NCBI GenBank assembly: GCA_964412505.1
Contig: CAYPOM010000007.1
Coordinates: 7,646 to 71,645, forward strand
Direction of reading: 5' to 3'
DNA length: 64,000 nucleotides
From: CAYLKK01 sp964412505
Lineage (GTDB): Bacteria; Pseudomonadota; Alphaproteobacteria; UBA3830; CAYLKK01
Shown here: positions 45,364 to 53,751 of the stretch, one piece after another
Layout: every line of letters starts with the position of its first letter
Numbering within the stretch: position 1 is the stretch's first letter
Position numbers and translations under genes: made by a program
The notes under the pieces: model-generated
The model's database searches: none
What the model was told of the DNA's origin: nothing
Seen by the model: the letters and a program-made list of their open reading frames with translations, nothing else

Positions 45364-47922
45364 CTAGAACATACCTCCAGATAATGTAAATGTCTTTTTC
45401 TTATCGAACTTTGCTCTCTTTAGAGGGACAGCAAATGTAAAAGTCATAGGGGCTCCCACAGGACAATTTTTCCATTCTATTGATATACCAATAGATACAC
45501 GTGGAGACGATGAATCAACTATGTCTAATCCTAAAGGTCTTTTCAAATCTTTCTGCACTCTGTTTGGATTATTTTTTGCATATTTATACGGGACTCCCCA
45601 GACACTTCCAACATCAACGAATGCTGCTCCAATAATTCCTAATTCAGAGTCAGATATTGGATGTCTAACAGCTGTTGTTACTGACCAGAACTTAGTTCCT
45701 CCAATGCTGTCTGTATTTGGTTCTCTAGGAGAAACACCACAGGTATCAAATCCTCTGAAACTATACCCATCACCGCCAAATTGATATCTAAAATGGCTTT
45801 TTACGTTTTTTCTTTCACTAATATGACCAACTTGTCCTTTTATAGAAAACATAGTTTTGTCATCAATGAAGTTAATAGGAGTGTAGTATTCGCCTGAAAT
45901 CGAATTTTTAAAATAGCTTACATTTCCAATCAACCCAGCATATGAATTTCGTAATGAAACAATATACCCGCTTCTCTTCGAAAGTTTATTAAACCTACCG
46001 GAGTACGATAAAATCGAAGTCAACTCACCACACCTATAAGTTCCAAATTCATCTATCATAATTGTACTAACGCTAGCTTCGTTTCCATTTACTTTATTTA
46101 ATTTTTTCCCGTTGCTATCTATATACAACTTTCTTCCAAACGTGAACGTACCAACTATTGTGTGACTCAAGTTGTCATTTATCCTATAACCGATAGATGG
46201 AGAAATATATATGTCTCTGTATCTGGCATGTTCTTCTTTCTTTCGATTTCGCATATTTCCGCCAATTTCGATCGATCCGACAACATCCTTCCATATAAAA
46301 TTTGGCTCACTTAACGAGATACTACCGCTCATTGTTTTTTGTGACACCATAATGTCTGATGTTAATGTTTGCCCTCTTCCTCTAAAGTTGGTATTACTGT
46401 AGCCAAGCATTCCACCTAATCCGTCAGCGTCTGATAGTGTAAATGCTAAATTCACTGCGCTACAACTTACCTTTTCTTTAACAGAAATTGTAACATTTAC
46501 TCGATCTGGCATACTCCCTTCGCTCAAATTTACAGATACATCTTCGAAGTAATCTGTATCCTTTAACTCCTGAACAGCCATTTCTAAAGAAAAAGAATTA
46601 AATGGATCCCCTTCATGAGAGTTTAAATACTTTCTAATTACAGAATCCGCAGTTATTGTATTCCCTATGATATCTATTCTTTCTATAAATAAACGTTTAC
46701 TTTCAACGATTTTATATGAAACGTTTGCAAGTCTGTTTTTTCTATCAAAATTAACATCAACTAGCACATCTACAAACGTTTTCCCTTTTTTGTCCAGTTC
46801 TCGTAAAATAATTCTGCGGTTTTGTTCTATCATCGAATGGCAGTAATCTTCATTGTCTTTGATAGTAATTAAATTTTTATAATCTTTGGCTTTTATTCCA
46901 TCTATTTCACTTGTTAAATTCGTGGCTGCAAACTTGAATTTAAAGCCTTCCTCTAAAGTAACAGTGACATACGACTTTTCTCTACTAAAGTCAATTTCTG
47001 ACGCTATTCTCTTTACGTTAATATCAGGATACCCTTCATCCATATAAAGAGCTTTTAATGCGTCTGTATTAATGTAAATTTTATCTTCGCCAAATACAGA
47101 GGCTTCAGTATTCCAAAAACGCCAAGACGCATGTTCTTTTGTAAACATTTTCTCTTTTAAAAATGAAGAAGGGAATGCCTTATTCCCACAGAATATTATT
47201 CTTTCTACAACTGTTTTTTTGCCCTCATTGATCTCAAATACTATATTAACTTTTCCTCCTTGTAAGTTTATTACTTTTGGCACAATAGATGCAGATGGAT
47301 ACCCATTTAGCTTGTAAGCCATTTGTAAGTTTGTAACAGCTTCCTGAATAACAAATCTATTGTACATCTTCCCTGTCATTAAATTTGAAGATAAAATCGT
47401 TTTTAATGAATCGTCCTTAACATTCTCGTTCCCTTCAAATGCTACTTGTTCAATAACAGCATTTTCTTTAACATTTATCGCAAACTTTCCGCTTTCCTTT
47501 TTTTCAATGCTAACGTTAGAAAATAACCCACTTTTATGTAATGCCTTTAATGATAAACTAATTTGTTCTTGTTCAGAAAGATCATTATTTTTCCCAACAG
47601 CAATCATGTTTAGTATAGTTTCTTTGCTAACCATATTTAAACCATTAATCTCTATATTATTTAAACTTTTTGATTGCTTAATACCAAATTTCGATACATC
47701 TACATTTCTTTTATAATGAGATTGAGTTCTTCTTTTTTTGAGTCTGTTTTTAAATCCGACAAAATTGTTACTTTCAATTCCACTATTCTTATCATCAGAA
47801 TTTGCTGTAGTAAGCTCGTCTCTTGTAGAATTGTTATCATTAAATCCAAAATCATTAGACGCATATAGATTTGAATCTAAGCACAACAAACACGACAAGA
47901 ACAAAACATATTTGTGCTTCAT
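45364..47922 (-). CDS. bamA: Outer-membrane protein assembly factor BamA
   Basis: Core of the BAM machine that folds beta-barrel proteins into the outer membrane. In 852 residues: signal peptide MKHKYVLFLSCLLCLDSNLYA; a Ser/Asn/Asp-rich linker of about 65 residues; POTRA domains from about residue 85 to 480 (first begins NNIEINGLNMVSKETIL); then the 16-strand barrel with the conserved RGF in SFRGFDTCG and a C-terminal beta-signal ending in Phe (LSGGMF). The long linker before the first POTRA is unusual. ATG 47922 follows GAGG by 6 bases; the in-frame TTG at 47934 overlaps that site. Partner bamD is at 18798. Confidence 0.97.
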   Translation of the reverse strand: MKHKYVLFLSCLLCLDSNLYASNDFGFNDNNSTRDELTTANSDDKNSGIESNNFVGFKNRLKKRRTQSHYKRNVDVSKFGIKQSKSLNNIEINGLNMVSKETILNMIAVGKNNDLSEQEQISLSLKALHKSGLFSNVSIEKKESGKFAINVKENAVIEQVAFEGNENVKDDSLKTILSSNLMTGKMYNRFVIQEAVTNLQMAYKLNGYPSASIVPKVINLQGGKVNIVFEINEGKKTVVERIIFCGNKAFPSSFLKEKMFTKEHASWRFWNTEASVFGEDKIYINTDALKALYMDEGYPDINVKRIASEIDFSREKSYVTVTLEEGFKFKFAATNLTSEIDGIKAKDYKNLITIKDNEDYCHSMIEQNRRIILRELDKKGKTFVDVLVDVNFDRKNRLANVSYKIVESKRLFIERIDIIGNTITADSVIRKYLNSHEGDPFNSFSLEMAVQELKDTDYFEDVSVNLSEGSMPDRVNVTISVKEKVSCSAVNLAFTLSDADGLGGMLGYSNTNFRGRGQTLTSDIMVSQKTMSGSISLSEPNFIWKDVVGSIEIGGNMRNRKKEEHARYRDIYISPSIGYRINDNLSHTIVGTFTFGRKLYIDSNGKKLNKVNGNEASVSTIMIDEFGTYRCGELTSILSYSGRFNKLSKRSGYIVSLRNSYAGLIGNVSYFKNSISGEYYTPINFIDDKTMFSIKGQVGHISERKNVKSHFRYQFGGDGYSFRGFDTCGVSPREPNTDSIGGTKFWSVTTAVRHPISDSELGIIGAAFVDVGSVWGVPYKYAKNNPNRVQKDLKRPLGLDIVDSSSPRVSIGISIEWKNCPVGAPMTFTFAVPLKRAKFDKKKTFTLSGGMF

Positions 47923-47970
47923 GAAGAACCTCAAAGAATAATTTGTATAGATTATACAATTAATTTTGCA

Positions 47971-49104
47971 TTAATACAGTATCGCATTTAGTATTTTTTT
48001 CACAAAACCAATTTTAGCTATATCATTGATTGTTGTGAACAACATTAAACCAATAAGCAGCGCTATACCGGCATTCAAGATAAAATTCATAATTTTTTTA
48101 TTAATTGGTCTACGTATTATTTGCTCAATAAATGATATAACTATGTTTCCGCCATCTACAACTGGCAATGGGAATAAGTTTATTACCCCAAGATTTATTG
48201 ACAATGTAACTGTGAACATAATGAAAGCTACTATATTGCCTGTCTTGGCTATTTCACCAGAAATTGAAGCCATTTGTATAAATCCGCCCAAGTTATCTAC
48301 AGACTGTTTACCTGTAAATAATTGTCCGAATGCATTCAATACGCCTAAAATCATATCTATACAATTAAAAAATGATTTTTGTATTGCGTCAAATGCATTA
48401 GTTTTTTCGTACTTTGTTACGCCAAAAGCGACTCCAATTGTTTTCACTTTTTTCTCTGAGCCAAATGTAGAACTAACTTTTTTCTCTTCTGGTTTTATCT
48501 TTAATGATATTGATTCTCCATTTCTGCGTACTTTAAAATCTATGTAATCATTTAGAGACGAATTGATTAATTTTGGCACCTGGATGTCTTTTTCTATTGG
48601 AGTAGAGTCTATCTCTAATATTTCATCCCCGATCTGTAATCCTGCTATGAAGGCTGGGCTATCTTGAACGACCTTTATAATTTCTGGTTTGCCGCTAGGA
48701 ATTCCACAAAATAAGAAAACAGCACTCATTACAATGAATGCATATACAAAATTTGCAAAAGGGCCGCAAAAAGAGACAAACATTTTCTGCCAATTGCTCT
48801 TAGACTCTAGTGTCATCCTTCTATCTTCGTCAGACATGCTTTTGATAGCCTCTTCGTCTGATTTACTGCTGGAAATATCATTATCTCCCAGCATCATAAC
48901 ATATCCGCCAATTGGGATAAGAGAAAACATCCACCTTGTGCCATGTTTATCATTAAATCCAAATAATTCTGGCCCCATTCCAATCGAAAATTTTTCGACT
49001 TTAACTCCACATTTTTTTGCAGCTAGATAGTGCCCTAATTCATGAAAAAAGACTACGATTGTAATAATTACAACGAAAGAAATAATATAATAAAGTGAAT
49101 CCAT
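47971..49104 (-). CDS. rseP: Site-2 intramembrane zinc protease RseP
   Basis: Cleaves membrane-anchored anti-sigma factors or remnant signal peptides inside the membrane. In 377 residues: zinc site HELGH (residues 21-25) in the first helix, the following GVKVEKFSIGMGPELFGF, one PDZ domain (VVQDSPAFIAGLQIGDEI), a middle soluble region, and the second active-site motif NLFPLPVVDGGNIV with the zinc-binding Asp. E. coli RseP has two PDZ domains in about 450 residues; this one has a single PDZ, like the Bacillus form. It sits between bamA and cdsA. dxr, which normally separates cdsA and rseP, is missing. Confidence 0.95.
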   Translation of the reverse strand: MDSLYYIISFVVIITIVVFFHELGHYLAAKKCGVKVEKFSIGMGPELFGFNDKHGTRWMFSLIPIGGYVMMLGDNDISSSKSDEEAIKSMSDEDRRMTLESKSNWQKMFVSFCGPFANFVYAFIVMSAVFLFCGIPSGKPEIIKVVQDSPAFIAGLQIGDEILEIDSTPIEKDIQVPKLINSSLNDYIDFKVRRNGESISLKIKPEEKKVSSTFGSEKKVKTIGVAFGVTKYEKTNAFDAIQKSFFNCIDMILGVLNAFGQLFTGKQSVDNLGGFIQMASISGEIAKTGNIVAFIMFTVTLSINLGVINLFPLPVVDGGNIVISFIEQIIRRPINKKIMNFILNAGIALLIGLMLFTTINDIAKIGFVKKILNAILY

Positions 49105-49111
49105 TTTTTAC

Positions 49112-49753
49112 CTAAAATACATAACGTATAAAACAATATGAGATAGACACAAAAATTAAGCTGTCGAATCTATCAAAAACTCCACCATGCCCCGGCAATA
49201 TGGAGCCAAAATCTTTTATGTTAAAAATGCGTTTAATATATGATTCATACAAGTCGCCTAATATGGAACTAAGAATCATAAACTGCAACGCTATAGTTGA
49301 AATTTGTAGCTCAGGTAGATAGTAAATAGCTACAAGCAAAATATTTGGCACTAAAAATGCGCCTATAAATCCAGAAATTGTTTTATTCGGGCTAATTTTC
49401 TTTAACGGCCTATAGCCTCCAAATGTTTTCCCAATAAAATAACCACCGATATCTGAAAGGCTGGAAATTAAAATCATAATAAGACAGCACGCTACCCCGT
49501 AATTGTCTCTTATATAAGTCAATGAAATAACCCCAAGAAGACAAATAAACGCAGATATGACTTTAATCAAATAGTGTCCATTGTGGGTGTTAAAAAATAT
49601 CTCATAACACATACAAATAAAAGCTATTCCACACAGAGCCTTAAAAAGCACTCCGCCGTAGAATATACAAACTCCGCCGAAAAGACTTAGCGCTATAGCT
49701 GATAAAAAACGTTCTTTTATGTCTGAAAAACTACTTAAAAGATTATTTTCCAT
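49112..49753 (-). CDS. cdsA: Phosphatidate cytidylyltransferase (CDP-diglyceride synthase)
   Basis: Converts phosphatidic acid and CTP to CDP-diacylglycerol, the precursor of phospholipids; integral membrane protein. In 213 residues, with several hydrophobic helices, the C-terminal signature SYIKRIFNIKDFGSILPGHG followed by GVFDRFDSL is clear. It is shorter than the E. coli enzyme (285), lacking some N-terminal helices, as in many reduced alphaproteobacteria. The ATG at 49753 overlaps the uppS end by 11 bases and is preceded by a GATAGG site. A longer in-frame start at 49786 would overlap uppS more and is less likely. The gap to rseP is 7 bases. Confidence 0.93.
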   Translation of the reverse strand: MENNLLSSFSDIKERFLSAIALSLFGGVCIFYGGVLFKALCGIAFICMCYEIFFNTHNGHYLIKVISAFICLLGVISLTYIRDNYGVACCLIMILISSLSDIGGYFIGKTFGGYRPLKKISPNKTISGFIGAFLVPNILLVAIYYLPELQISTIALQFMILSSILGDLYESYIKRIFNIKDFGSILPGHGGVFDRFDSLIFVSISYCFIRYVF

Positions 49754-50450
49754 AGCGCCTATCTCTTTGCAAAAATTGCTCAACAACTAAATCTAAATCT
49801 TCTTTAGAAAAATCAGGCCAATATTTTTCTACAAAAAATAGCTCAGAATACGCCAACTGCCATAGATAGTAATTACTAATCCGCTGCTCTCCGCTTGTTC
49901 TTATCAGAATATCAGGAACTGGAACATCAGGTAGATATAAATTTTTTTCAAATATCTCTGTTGTTAAATTTTCCGCAGAAACCCCATTTTCTATACATAT
50001 ACGAGCCGCTCGCAAGATCTCCTGTCTTCCGCTATAGTTTAAACAAAAAATAACATCTATATCACTGTTACCTTTACTGCGATTTTCTATTTCTTCTATA
50101 TAACCCCGGATTTGATCCATATTATGAGAATGGCGATCTCCGATAAATCGTATCCTACACCCGCCGTTATTTAGTATATTGAAGCTGTTGCAACTAAATC
50201 CTTTAAATACAGAAAATAGGTAATCTAATTCTTTCTCGGTTCTCCCACAATTTTCTGTCGAGAACAAAAAATATGATACGTAACGGACTCCAAGTTCTTT
50301 TAACCAAAGGATAGAATTTAAAAGAGTATCGACTCCGTATTTGTGGCCAACAAAACTTGAACGGCCATTACTTACAGCCCAACGCCTGTTCCCATCAGGA
50401 ATTATCGCTATATGTTTTATATTTTCTTGCAAAAATGTTCTATCTGTCAT
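49743..50450 (-). CDS. uppS: Undecaprenyl diphosphate synthase
   Basis: Cis-prenyltransferase that extends farnesyl diphosphate with isopentenyl units to C55, the lipid carrier for peptidoglycan and O-antigen. In 235 residues: IIPDGNRRWAV (substrate Asp and P-loop), SYFLFSTENCGRTEKEL (the usual ENW.R has Cys for Trp here), and RTSGEQRISNYYLWQLAYSE near the C-terminus. Length is normal. Downstream it overlaps cdsA by 11 bases; upstream frr ends 4 bases before. Its substrates must come from elsewhere, since no isoprenoid pathway gene is in the window. Confidence 0.96.
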   Translation of the reverse strand: MTDRTFLQENIKHIAIIPDGNRRWAVSNGRSSFVGHKYGVDTLLNSILWLKELGVRYVSYFLFSTENCGRTEKELDYLFSVFKGFSCNSFNILNNGGCRIRFIGDRHSHNMDQIRGYIEEIENRSKGNSDIDVIFCLNYSGRQEILRAARICIENGVSAENLTTEIFEKNLYLPDVPVPDILIRTSGEQRISNYYLWQLAYSELFFVEKYWPDFSKEDLDLVVEQFLQRDRRYGK

Positions 50451-50454
50451 TTCA

Positions 50455-51006
50455 TTAAATTTTCAGTATATCCTTTTCTTTTAGCGCTAATAAATCATCA
50501 ATTTTCTTCACGGCATCATCAGTCAATTGTTGTATATTGGAAGAAATCTTCTTTGCTTCATCCTCAGATAATTCTTTAGCCTTTTCTGCCTTTTTTATAT
50601 CATCCATTCCATCTCTACGGATATTTCTAACAGATACTTTAGCTTGCTCAGCATACTTAGCTGCGACTTTACAAAGTTCCTTTCTACGTTCCTCGCTTAA
50701 CTCTGGGACTATTACTCGAATACTTTGCCCTTCAACTTGCACAGATACACCTAAATTTGCATTTTGGATTGCATTCTCAGCTGACTTTAAAGTAGATTTA
50801 TCCCAAAACTGCACCAACAGAGTCCTAGTATCTGATACAGTGACGGAGCCTAGTTGATTAATTGGAGATTTACTCCCATACACATCTACACTTACGTTAT
50901 TCAATAAATCTGCTGACGCTCTACCGGTTCTCAATCCACTAAAATCACGAACTAGAGCATCTATAGATAGATTCATTCTTTTTTTTAAACTATCGATATC
51001 AAACAC
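50455..51006 (-). CDS. frr: Ribosome recycling factor
   Basis: Splits terminated ribosomes together with EF-G. In 183 residues: the conserved LRTGRASADLLNNV early, then VYGSKSPINQLGSV, the central VQVEGQSIRVIVPELSEERR and the helical VRNIRRDGMDDIKKAEK close to the C-terminus. Length (about 185) is typical. It lies 12 bases after pyrH and 4 bases before uppS, the usual pyrH-frr-uppS-cdsA order. Confidence 0.97.
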   Translation of the reverse strand: MFDIDSLKKRMNLSIDALVRDFSGLRTGRASADLLNNVSVDVYGSKSPINQLGSVTVSDTRTLLVQFWDKSTLKSAENAIQNANLGVSVQVEGQSIRVIVPELSEERRKELCKVAAKYAEQAKVSVRNIRRDGMDDIKKAEKAKELSEDEAKKISSNIQQLTDDAVKKIDDLLALKEKDILKI

Positions 51007-51018
51007 ACAAACCTCTCA

Positions 51019-51735
51019 TTAAACATTATCACATATGGTAGTATAATGCCCTTCACCTTTCAAGACTTTGCTTAGATTCCCAGCTTCATATATTGAAAAA
51101 ACGATTATTGGAATATTGTTATCTCTAGCTAATGAAATAGCCGCAGCGTCCATAACTCTTAAATTTTTCGATAACACATCTGCATATGAAACGTTTTGCA
51201 AAAATTCAGCATCATTATATTTCATTGGATCTTTGTCATATACACCATCTGGTTTTGTCCCCTTTAAAATCACCTGACAATCAGTTTCAGCCGCTCTAAG
51301 AGCTGCCGCTGTATCTGTAGTAAAAAATGGGTTACCTGACCCAGCTGCGAAAATACATACCGCCCCTTGTTCAAGATAAGCGGTAGCCTCCCTTCTAATA
51401 AATGGATCGCAAATAGCTGGCATAGGTATCGCTGACATTACTCTCGCTTTAATCGATATACTTTCTAAGCTATTTTGCAAAACTATCGAATTCATTACAG
51501 TTGCCAACATCCCTACACAGTCCCCTGTTGCTCTCTTCATTCCGCTAGCGACACCTGATAATCCGCGGAATATATTACCGCCACCGATAACAATCGCAAC
51601 CTCAATTCCAGCCTCAACAATCTCTTTTATATCAAGAGCGATTCGAGAAACTGCCTCAAAATTAATCCCAAAACTTTGATCACCGAGTAGTGACTCACCA
51701 GACAACTTTAGTAATATACGTTTATACTTATACAT
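51019..51735 (-). CDS. pyrH: Uridylate kinase (UMP kinase)
   Basis: Phosphorylates UMP to UDP with ATP; hexameric amino-acid-kinase fold. In 238 residues: KLSGESLLG at the N-terminus, VIGGGNIFRG, the acidic region GDCVGMLATVMNS, and GNPFFTTDTAAALRA followed by KGTKPDGVYDKDP, all normal. The start lies 15 bases after the hairpin that ends the rpsB-tsf transcript, so expression depends on read-through or on a promoter inside tsf. Confidence 0.97.
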   Translation of the reverse strand: MYKYKRILLKLSGESLLGDQSFGINFEAVSRIALDIKEIVEAGIEVAIVIGGGNIFRGLSGVASGMKRATGDCVGMLATVMNSIVLQNSLESISIKARVMSAIPMPAICDPFIRREATAYLEQGAVCIFAAGSGNPFFTTDTAAALRAAETDCQVILKGTKPDGVYDKDPMKYNDAEFLQNVSYADVLSKNLRVMDAAAISLARDNNIPIIVFSIYEAGNLSKVLKGEGHYTTICDNV

Positions 51736-51750
51736 CTAATGTTCTCAAAC

Positions 51751-51775
51751 AAAAAAGCCCCAATTTTTGGGGCTT
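51751..51775 (-). terminator. Strong rho-independent terminator after tsf
   Basis: AAGCCCCAA and TTGGGGCTT form a perfect 9-bp stem with a 3-base loop, followed (minus strand) by a T run. It stands between the tsf stop (51784) and the pyrH start (51735), splitting the ribosomal rpsB-tsf unit from the pyrH-frr-uppS-cdsA unit, and may act as an attenuator. Confidence 0.9.
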
Positions 51776-51783
51776 GCACTTAT

Positions 51784-52710
51784 TTAAGAAAGTTGCGCTG
51801 CAACTTCCTCTGCAAAATTAACCTGCTGTTTTTCTATTCCTTCGCCAAGGACAAATTTAACAAACTTAACAAGTTTAATTTCACAACCACACTCTTTTGA
51901 TGTTTTTGTTACTATATCCTTAACCTTGTTTTCGCCATCCACAACAAAAATTTGTTCTAGCAGCACAACCTCTTCATAATACTTACGAATTCTACCCAAA
52001 ACCATCTTTTCGACAACATCATCAGGCTTGCCAGTGGCTTTTGCCGTTTCTCTTAAAACAGTTTTTTCATGTTCTACCACATCTGCAGGGACTTCATCTG
52101 TTGACAAAAACTGAGGATTTGCTGCAGCTATATGCATTGCGATTTGCTTTCCTAAACCTTTTGCAACATCATGACAACTACCGCAACACTCCAACGCAAC
52201 TGCAACACCTATCTTACCAAGATTATCAGAAATCTTATTATGCACATATGTAGCTACAACACCATTTTCTACACAAACGTGTTCAACTCTACGAATTTGC
52301 ATATTTTCACCGATAACAGCTATCAAGTTAGTTAGCTGATCTTCAACCGAAGACGATTCGCCAGGATACTGAGCTTTTTTCAAAGATTCTATATCCATAC
52401 AATTTTCATGCGCCAAGCCAGCTACATCTTTTGCGAATTGTTGGAACTTATCGTTTTTCGCAACGAAATCAGTTTCCGCATTTAACTCAACTAATGTAGC
52501 GCAATTTTCACAAGAAGTTACAGCCACAACACCATCTGCCGCTACTCTACCTGCCTTCCTAGAAGCAGACGCTAACCCTTTTTTTCTCAACCAATCAATA
52601 GCTTGATCAACATTCCCATCGCACTCAACTAAAGCTTTTTTACAGTCCATCATACCGGACCCAGTTATATCTCTTAACGCTTTTACGTCGCTAGCACTTA
52701 TATTTGCCAT
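51784..52710 (-). CDS. tsf: Translation elongation factor Ts
   Basis: Nucleotide-exchange factor that recycles EF-Tu-GDP to EF-Tu-GTP. In 308 residues: N-terminal UBA-like domain TGSGMMDCKKALVECDGNVD and AIDWLRKKGLASASRKAGR, then ETDFVAKNDKFQQF, the EF-Tu contact region, followed by the duplicated core domain. It has more cysteines in the middle domain than is usual. It follows rpsB by 12 bases. Confidence 0.97.
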   Translation of the reverse strand: MANISASDVKALRDITGSGMMDCKKALVECDGNVDQAIDWLRKKGLASASRKAGRVAADGVVAVTSCENCATLVELNAETDFVAKNDKFQQFAKDVAGLAHENCMDIESLKKAQYPGESSSVEDQLTNLIAVIGENMQIRRVEHVCVENGVVATYVHNKISDNLGKIGVAVALECCGSCHDVAKGLGKQIAMHIAAANPQFLSTDEVPADVVEHEKTVLRETAKATGKPDDVVEKMVLGRIRKYYEEVVLLEQIFVVDGENKVKDIVTKTSKECGCEIKLVKFVKFVLGEGIEKQQVNFAEEVAAQLS

Positions 52711-52722
52711 AACACCCCCAAA

Positions 52723-53502
52723 CTATTCCCCATCAGACTCGCAAACAGCGGCAGATTCATGTTTATTATCTACAACAGGATTTTCCATGTTACCGACATC
52801 GACACCTGCAGCGGATAACCCTTTTTGCATACCAGAAATTATTGCAGATTCGACCAAGAAACAATACAAATCAATTGCCTTGATTGAGTCATCGTTTGCT
52901 GGAATTGGAAAATCAACTATAGTTGGATCAGAATTTGTATCGCAAATTGCGAATACCGGAATACCGAGTTTTTTTGCTTCTGCGACAGCCGTCGCTTCGT
53001 TCACGATATCTATAACAAACAAAGCGGAAGGCAAACCGCCCATTTCCCTCACTCCACCTAAGTTTTTTGTTATTTTAGAAATGCGACGTTCTAGGCCAAG
53101 CAACTCTTTCTTTTTTAAATTCAATTCTTTATCAGACAACCTTGCTTCTAGCTCTTCAAGTTTCTTAATTGACTGAGAAACAGTTTTCCAGTTTGTCAAC
53201 ATACCACCAAGCCAACGGTTATTTACGCAATATTGGCCTGTTTTTTGCGCAGCTTCCGCGACTCTAGCTGAAGCTTGCCTTTTCGTCCCAACAAGCAATA
53301 TTCTTCCACCTGCTGCAGCTATCTCTGATAGTGCATTTAGAGCTTCTTCAAATTTTACTACAGTCTTATCAAGATTGATAATATGTATCTTATCTTTTGT
53401 TCCATATATATATGGGGACATTTTTGGATTCCAACGCCTTGCATTGTGTCCAAAATGCGCACCTACTTCTATAAGCTGCGCAACATTCACTTTATTATTC
53501 AT
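52723..53502 (-). CDS. rpsB: Small ribosomal subunit protein uS2
   Basis: Structural protein of the 30S subunit, needed for S1 binding. In 259 residues: VAQLIEVGAHFGHNARRWNP, SPYIYGTKDKIHIINL, RWLGGMLTNWKT, and the conserved DIVNEATAVAEAKKLGIPVF with DTNSDP. A short Glu/Ser-rich C-terminal extension follows the core. ATG 53502 has GGAGAAAG about 7 bases upstream. The in-frame extension to 53541 runs through the leader hairpin and is not used. Likely autoregulated through the leader (see 53528-53583). Confidence 0.97.
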   Translation of the reverse strand: MNNKVNVAQLIEVGAHFGHNARRWNPKMSPYIYGTKDKIHIINLDKTVVKFEEALNALSEIAAAGGRILLVGTKRQASARVAEAAQKTGQYCVNNRWLGGMLTNWKTVSQSIKKLEELEARLSDKELNLKKKELLGLERRISKITKNLGGVREMGGLPSALFVIDIVNEATAVAEAKKLGIPVFAICDTNSDPTIVDFPIPANDDSIKAIDLYCFLVESAIISGMQKGLSAAGVDVGNMENPVVDNKHESAAVCESDGE

Positions 53503-53527
53503 AAAAAACTTTCTCCGGTTATACCTC

Positions 53528-53583
53528 TGCGAGATGCCCAAAAGACCGGAATGACCAAGCCCATCTTAGCCAAAAATCTCGCA
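53528..53583 (-). promoter_or_regulatory. Structured 5' leader of rpsB
   Basis: TGCGAGAT and its complement ATCTCGCA enclose a 40-base interior that can fold further (GGTC repeats on the minus strand). The closing stem begins about 25 bases before the rpsB ATG and fills most of the roughly 90-base leader expected from the promoter at 53599-53627. Ribosomal protein S2 is known to repress its own mRNA through the leader in other bacteria; that this is such a site is inference. Confidence 0.5.
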
Positions 53584-53598
53584 TGATCAATGGGAAAG

Positions 53599-53627
53599 AT
53601 TCTACCAAAAAACATAAAATTAGACAA
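53599..53627 (-). promoter_or_regulatory. Promoter of rpsB-tsf
   Basis: Read on the minus strand: TTGTCT (53627-53622), 17-base spacer, TAGAAT (53604-53599). Start of transcription is expected near 53592. Confidence 0.55.
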
Positions 53628-53751
53628 GTATATAATGGGTATATCAAAAACATTGGCAGCATAGATTTAATTGTTCGAGCGAAATATCTCAAGCCTTTAG
53701 TATAGAATTAACTTAAATGATATACAATTATAGCAACAGAGTTGGATCGAA

